Shown one piece after another: positions 5,471-8,623 of a stretch of DNA of 8,623 nucleotides. The position numbers and the translations under genes were made by a program. Every line of letters starts with the position of its first letter. Within the stretch, counting starts at the first letter, position 1. The DNA is taken from positions 1 through 8,623 of the forward strand of contig JAJDDH010000235.1 in the NCBI GenBank assembly GCA_029260415.1, given 5' to 3'. A model generated the notes under the pieces. It was given only the letters and a program-made list of their open reading frames with translations. It made no database searches and was not told the DNA's origin. The stretch is from Phycisphaerales bacterium (GTDB lineage Bacteria; Planctomycetota; Phycisphaerae; Phycisphaerales; UBA1924).

Positions 5471-5677
5471 ATGCCCCGACTCATCCGTCACGACGCCGAG
5501 GGCCCGATCAAGATCGAGCCCCAGGACAAGCCGATCTTCGTCTGCGCCTGCGGCCTGAGTAAGAACTTCCCGCTGTGCGACGGCGCGCACAAGGGCTGCA
5601 AGGGCGAGACGCCGGGGGTGGTGTCGGTGTACGACGCTCAGCGGGAGAAGGTGGTTGAGGAGCGGGCGGACGATTGA
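5471..5677 (+). CDS. CDGSH-type 2Fe-2S protein
   Basis: A 68-residue protein containing a single CDGSH iron-sulfur domain. The 3-Cys/1-His ligand set is complete: CACGLSKNFPLCDGAH, with C25, C27, C36 and H40 as ligands (CDGAH replaces the literal CDGSH, a common variant). Such domains bind a redox-active, often pH-sensitive and sometimes transferable 2Fe-2S cluster, and have been proposed to sense redox state or donate clusters. There is no membrane anchor, unlike animal mitoNEET, so it is cytoplasmic. The start is secure: GGAGGA (5459-5464) lies six bases before the ATG and is part of a palindrome, CCTCCGGAGG. It follows the MoxR-type gene by 53 bases on the same strand with no evident terminator, so co-transcription is likely. 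Its stop is only three bases from the convergent dehydrogenase stop. Confidence 0.92.
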   Translation: MPRLIRHDAEGPIKIEPQDKPIFVCACGLSKNFPLCDGAHKGCKGETPGVVSVYDAQREKVVEERADD

Positions 5678-5680
5678 GGG

Positions 5681-8623
5681 TCACTCGCTGACGAGTTCCG
5701 CGAGCAGCGACATCGGGTGCGCCGACGCTCGACGGGCCCCATCCCAGACCTGATGCCGGCAGCTCGTCCCCGTCGCCAGCAGCGTGTCGCCCTCGCCCAG
5801 TGACCGGGCCGCGGGCATGAGTCGCTGCTCGCCGATACGCATGGACAGGTCGAACCGATCCCGCGTGTACCCGAAGCTGCCCGCCATGCCGCAGCAGCCG
5901 GCGTCGAGGACCTCCAGCGAGTCCCCCACAATCCGGCTCAGCAGCCCGGCGGAGCTGTCCGCGCCCCACATCGCCTTCTGGTGGCAGTGGGCGTGCAGCA
6001 GCACCCGCCCGCTCGGGGTCTTGAAATCAGGTCGGCGTGGATGCTGTTCCCAGCGTTCATCGAGGAACTGTTCAGGCAGACGCGTCCGCTCCGCGAGTGT
6101 CTGGCGGAGCGCGATCGGACGCCCGATCTTGAGCGAGAGCCAGTCGTCCTGCACCGCCGAGAGGCACGAGGGCTCGATGATGAGCAGGCCCGCGAGTGTG
6201 TCGTCATCGATGATCGGTTCGAGCGTGTCGAGCAGACGCTCGGCGCCGCGGATCGCCGCGGGCAGCAGCCCCAGCGAGATCCGCGCCCGCTGGAAGTCGT
6301 CGCACCGGACGAGCTTCACGCGGTAGCCAAAGGCCTCCAGCACGCGCCTGGTCGCCAGAGCGATCTCAGGCTCGTTGTACTGCGTGAACGTGTCCGCCAG
6401 CAGCGCGACGACAGGAGCGTCCGCGGGCAGCTCCCGCGCGTCGGGCCCCCACTGCTTGTGCAGGGGCTTGCGGAACTCGGGCATGGAACGCTTCGGGTGC
6501 AGGCCCAGTGCGGCGTTGAGCGCAGCCCGCGTCGGCGCGAACGTGTTGACCGCGTTGACGAGCCCGGGCGCGACGGACGAGATCCGACTCGCCCGATCGA
6601 TCATCCCCATCGCCCGCGACCGCAGCGGCGTGCGTGATCCCTCGTACCCCTGTGCCAGGTACTCGCTCTTGAGCCTCGCGATGTCCACGTTGCTCGGGCA
6701 CTCGCTCTTGCACGCCTTGCACGAGAGGCACAGGTCCAGCGTCTTGAGGGTCTCCGCGTCGTTCCACGTCGGTCGGCCCGGGCCCGTCAGGTCCAGCTGC
6801 CCCGTCACGGCCAGCCTCAGGGCGTTGCCCCGCCCGCGGGTCGAGTGACGCTCGTCGAGCGTGCCCATGTACGAGGGGCACATCGTCCCGCCCGACTTCT
6901 TGCGGCAGACTCCCGCGCCGTTGCACCGCTCGATCGCGTGCCCGAACCCACCCTGGTCGGTGTAGTCATAGAACGTGTCAACGCTGGGCGTGCTCAGCGC
7001 CGCGCCCGCCGGGTTCACGCGGACCTCCTGGGCGATCGACTCGATGGGCCCGGGGCTGACGATGTTGCCCGGATTCAGGCGCCCCTCGGGGTCGAAGATG
7101 GACTTGATCTGGCGGAAGGCGCCCATGAGCTCGGGCCCGAAGAAGTCGTCCAGCAGCGGGCCGCGGGCGCGCCCGTCGCCGTGCTCGCCGGACATCACGC
7201 CCCCGAGCGACTTCGCCAACGCCGCGACGCGCACGGCGATGTCCTGCATGCGCCGGGTGTCATCGGCATCCTTGAGATCCAGCAGCGGGCGGACGTGGAG
7301 CACCCCCACAGACGCGTGGGCGTAGTACGACGCGATGGTGTCGTTGTCGGAGACGATCTCGCGGAACCCGCGCACGAACTCCGCGAGTCGCTCGGGCGGG
7401 ACGGCGTTGTCCTCCACAAACCCCAGCGGCTTGCGGGCGCCCTCCACCGCGTGCAGCAGCGGCTCGCCCGAGACCCGCAGCGCCCAGGCGTCCGCCATGC
7501 CGTGGGTGTCATCGATGATCCGCGCCTGTTCCACATGGAACAGCGCCGACGCCTGTGCGCACAAGCCCCGCACCTGCTCGGCGCTCTCCCCGAAGAACTC
7601 GGTGTACAGCACCGCCTTGGGCGTCTGGCCCGATGGCGCGGGCAGCGCATCCACGTACGCCCGGCACTGCGTGTTCTTGCGCGCCAGATCCAGGATCAGC
7701 TCGTCGAGCAGCTCCACCGCCGCGGGGTGCAGGGCCAGCAGGGCGGGCAGCGCCTCGATCGCGTCCTCGATCGAGGCGAACGCGATCACGCACAGGCCCT
7801 TGGCTTTGGGCAGAGGCTGGAGCTTGAGTGTCGCCGAGAGGGTGACGGCGAGCGTGCCCTCGGAGCCGCAGAGCAGGGGGGCGAGGTTGAGCCTGCCCGG
7901 GACGTCGCCGTGGGCGTCGAGCTGCCTGAGGATCTCGTCGAGCTGGTACCCGGCGCTGCGCCGCAGGGTCTTGGGGAAGCGCTCGCGGATGCTCTGCTCG
8001 TGCTCGCGGACGACCCTGACAACCCGGGCGGTCAGGTCCGCGACGGCCGGGTCCCGCGCCGCGGCGCCCTCGTCGAGCGTGACGACGCGCCCGTCGGCGA
8101 GGCACGCGTCGACGCCCAGCACGTTCTCGCTGGTGCGACCGTACAGGATCGAGTGCGCCCCCGCGGCGTTGTTGCCGATGCACCCGCCGATGTTCGCCTG
8201 GCGGGCGGTGGACGGGTCGGGCGCGAAGTGCAGGCCCGAGCTCGCGATCTGGGCGTTGAGGTCGCCGATGGTCATGCCCGCCTCGGCGCGGCAGGTCCGC
8301 TCGGGGGTGTCGAGCCCGAGCAGGCGGGTGCAGGCGCTGGACAGATCGATCACGACGCTGTGGTTTCCCACGCACTGCCCGGCCAGACTTGTCCCCCCCC
8401 CGCGCGGGAGGATCGGCAGCTGGCGTTGGGCGCAGAACTCCACGGCCCGGACGGCGTCCTGCGTCGAGCTCGGGATGACCACGCCCAAGGGCTCAACCTG
8501 ATAAATCGAGGCGTCGGTCGCGTAGAGCATCCGGTCGTGGAGCCCGAAGCGGACCTCGCCCTGGACCGCGTTGGCCAGCTCGCGCGCGAGCTGATCGCGC
8601 TGGGTCGGGCTGAGGATGGTCTG
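5681..8623 (-). CDS. YdiJ-like FAD/Fe-S D-2-hydroxyacid dehydrogenase, N-terminus cut by window edge
   Basis: The visible 980 residues carry, in order: an FAD-binding PCMH domain (PRGGGTSLAGQ at 73-83; NIGGCIGNNAAGAHSILYG around 144-162), an FAD-oxidase C-terminal domain (VLHVRP near 442-447; GEHGDGRARG at 479-488), an iron-sulfur section (C567, C573, C582P, then CLSCKACKSECP with C632, C635, C638, C642), and a C-terminal cysteine-rich CCG domain (EPSC C820, HAHCH around C880, CCG at 910-912, TSC C955). This order and size match E. coli YdiJ (about 1018 residues), reported as a D-2-hydroxyglutarate dehydrogenase, and related D-lactate/glycolate oxidases; the substrate cannot be fixed from sequence. 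It should oxidise a D-2-hydroxyacid and pass electrons through FAD and Fe-S centres to the respiratory chain. Translation is open to the right edge (QTILSPTQRDQLARELA...), so an ATG at 8530 is internal; perhaps 40 residues are missing. The expected first CCG motif is altered near residue 774. Confidence 0.93.
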   Translation of the reverse strand, partial: QTILSPTQRDQLARELANAVQGEVRFGLHDRMLYATDASIYQVEPLGVVIPSSTQDAVRAVEFCAQRQLPILPRGGGTSLAGQCVGNHSVVIDLSSACTRLLGLDTPERTCRAEAGMTIGDLNAQIASSGLHFAPDPSTARQANIGGCIGNNAAGAHSILYGRTSENVLGVDACLADGRVVTLDEGAAARDPAVADLTARVVRVVREHEQSIRERFPKTLRRSAGYQLDEILRQLDAHGDVPGRLNLAPLLCGSEGTLAVTLSATLKLQPLPKAKGLCVIAFASIEDAIEALPALLALHPAAVELLDELILDLARKNTQCRAYVDALPAPSGQTPKAVLYTEFFGESAEQVRGLCAQASALFHVEQARIIDDTHGMADAWALRVSGEPLLHAVEGARKPLGFVEDNAVPPERLAEFVRGFREIVSDNDTIASYYAHASVGVLHVRPLLDLKDADDTRRMQDIAVRVAALAKSLGGVMSGEHGDGRARGPLLDDFFGPELMGAFRQIKSIFDPEGRLNPGNIVSPGPIESIAQEVRVNPAGAALSTPSVDTFYDYTDQGGFGHAIERCNGAGVCRKKSGGTMCPSYMGTLDERHSTRGRGNALRLAVTGQLDLTGPGRPTWNDAETLKTLDLCLSCKACKSECPSNVDIARLKSEYLAQGYEGSRTPLRSRAMGMIDRASRISSVAPGLVNAVNTFAPTRAALNAALGLHPKRSMPEFRKPLHKQWGPDARELPADAPVVALLADTFTQYNEPEIALATRRVLEAFGYRVKLVRCDDFQRARISLGLLPAAIRGAERLLDTLEPIIDDDTLAGLLIIEPSCLSAVQDDWLSLKIGRPIALRQTLAERTRLPEQFLDERWEQHPRRPDFKTPSGRVLLHAHCHQKAMWGADSSAGLLSRIVGDSLEVLDAGCCGMAGSFGYTRDRFDLSMRIGEQRLMPAARSLGEGDTLLATGTSCRHQVWDGARRASAHPMSLLAELVSE
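8393..8401 (-). repeat. Nine-G homopolymer inside the FAD-binding loop codons
   Basis: On the coding strand this is nine consecutive Gs, giving the three GGG glycine codons of the PRGGGTSLAGQ FAD-binding loop. It is the longest homopolymer in the window. Slippage by one base would frameshift the gene near its 5' end. Any of the four Gly codons would serve, so the run is not forced by the protein sequence. Confidence 0.8.

Noticed and set aside
5784..8501. Several long plus-strand open frames opposite the dehydrogenase (for example 7335-8501 and 5981-6637)
   Set aside because: The minus-strand protein is continuous and matches known domains throughout. The plus-strand frames are Ser/Arg/Pro-rich shadows without ribosome binding sites.
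8528..8530. ATG at 8530 as the dehydrogenase start
   Set aside because: The frame continues upstream to the window edge with protein-like sequence (VRFGLHDR directly before MLYATDASIYQ), and related enzymes have residues there.

Overview
The window is GC-rich, tightly packed bacterial chromosome with short gaps, ATGA/TTGA stop-start overlaps and several GTG/TTG starts. Three features point to the Planctomycetota, probably a Phycisphaerae-type lineage: a VWA protein with a single N-terminal anchor whose domain opens with GRRFAYIVDRSASM, a multi-pass membrane protein with a CMRCGYNL...CPEC zinc ribbon, and the general codon use. This placement is inferred from recalled family resemblance; there is no rRNA in the window to confirm it.

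Layout. Positions 1-1271 (minus strand) hold a membrane-anchored VWA-domain protein, followed through a TTGA overlap by the start of a small secreted protein that runs off the left edge. A 228-base divergent intergenic region (1272-1499) with several short hairpins separates these from pyrH (UMP kinase) and frr (ribosome recycling factor), a widely conserved pair, here without rpsB-tsf directly upstream. frr converges on a minus-strand pair, a zinc-ribbon multi-pass membrane protein (3351-4352) and a small cytoplasmic zincin-type metallopeptidase (2953-3354), joined by an ATGA overlap. A 135-base divergent region carrying a GTATAC core leads to a plus-strand MoxR-family AAA+ ATPase (4488-5417) and a small CDGSH 2Fe-2S protein (5471-5677). 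The right third is one large minus-strand gene, open at its 5' end, encoding a YdiJ-like FAD/[4Fe-4S]/CCG-domain dehydrogenase of the D-2-hydroxyacid type.

Functionally this is mostly housekeeping and metabolic core: nucleotide synthesis, ribosome recycling, a chaperone-like ATPase, Fe-S redox proteins and two lineage-typical envelope proteins. I see no mobile element, CRISPR array, tRNA/rRNA, prophage or defence cassette, and no convincing undescribed system. The best second looks are the coupled zinc-ribbon membrane protein/zincin pair, the MoxR gene without its usual DUF58/VWA neighbours, the apparent loss of the first CCG cysteine motif in the dehydrogenase, and a nine-G run encoding the FAD-binding loop of that enzyme.
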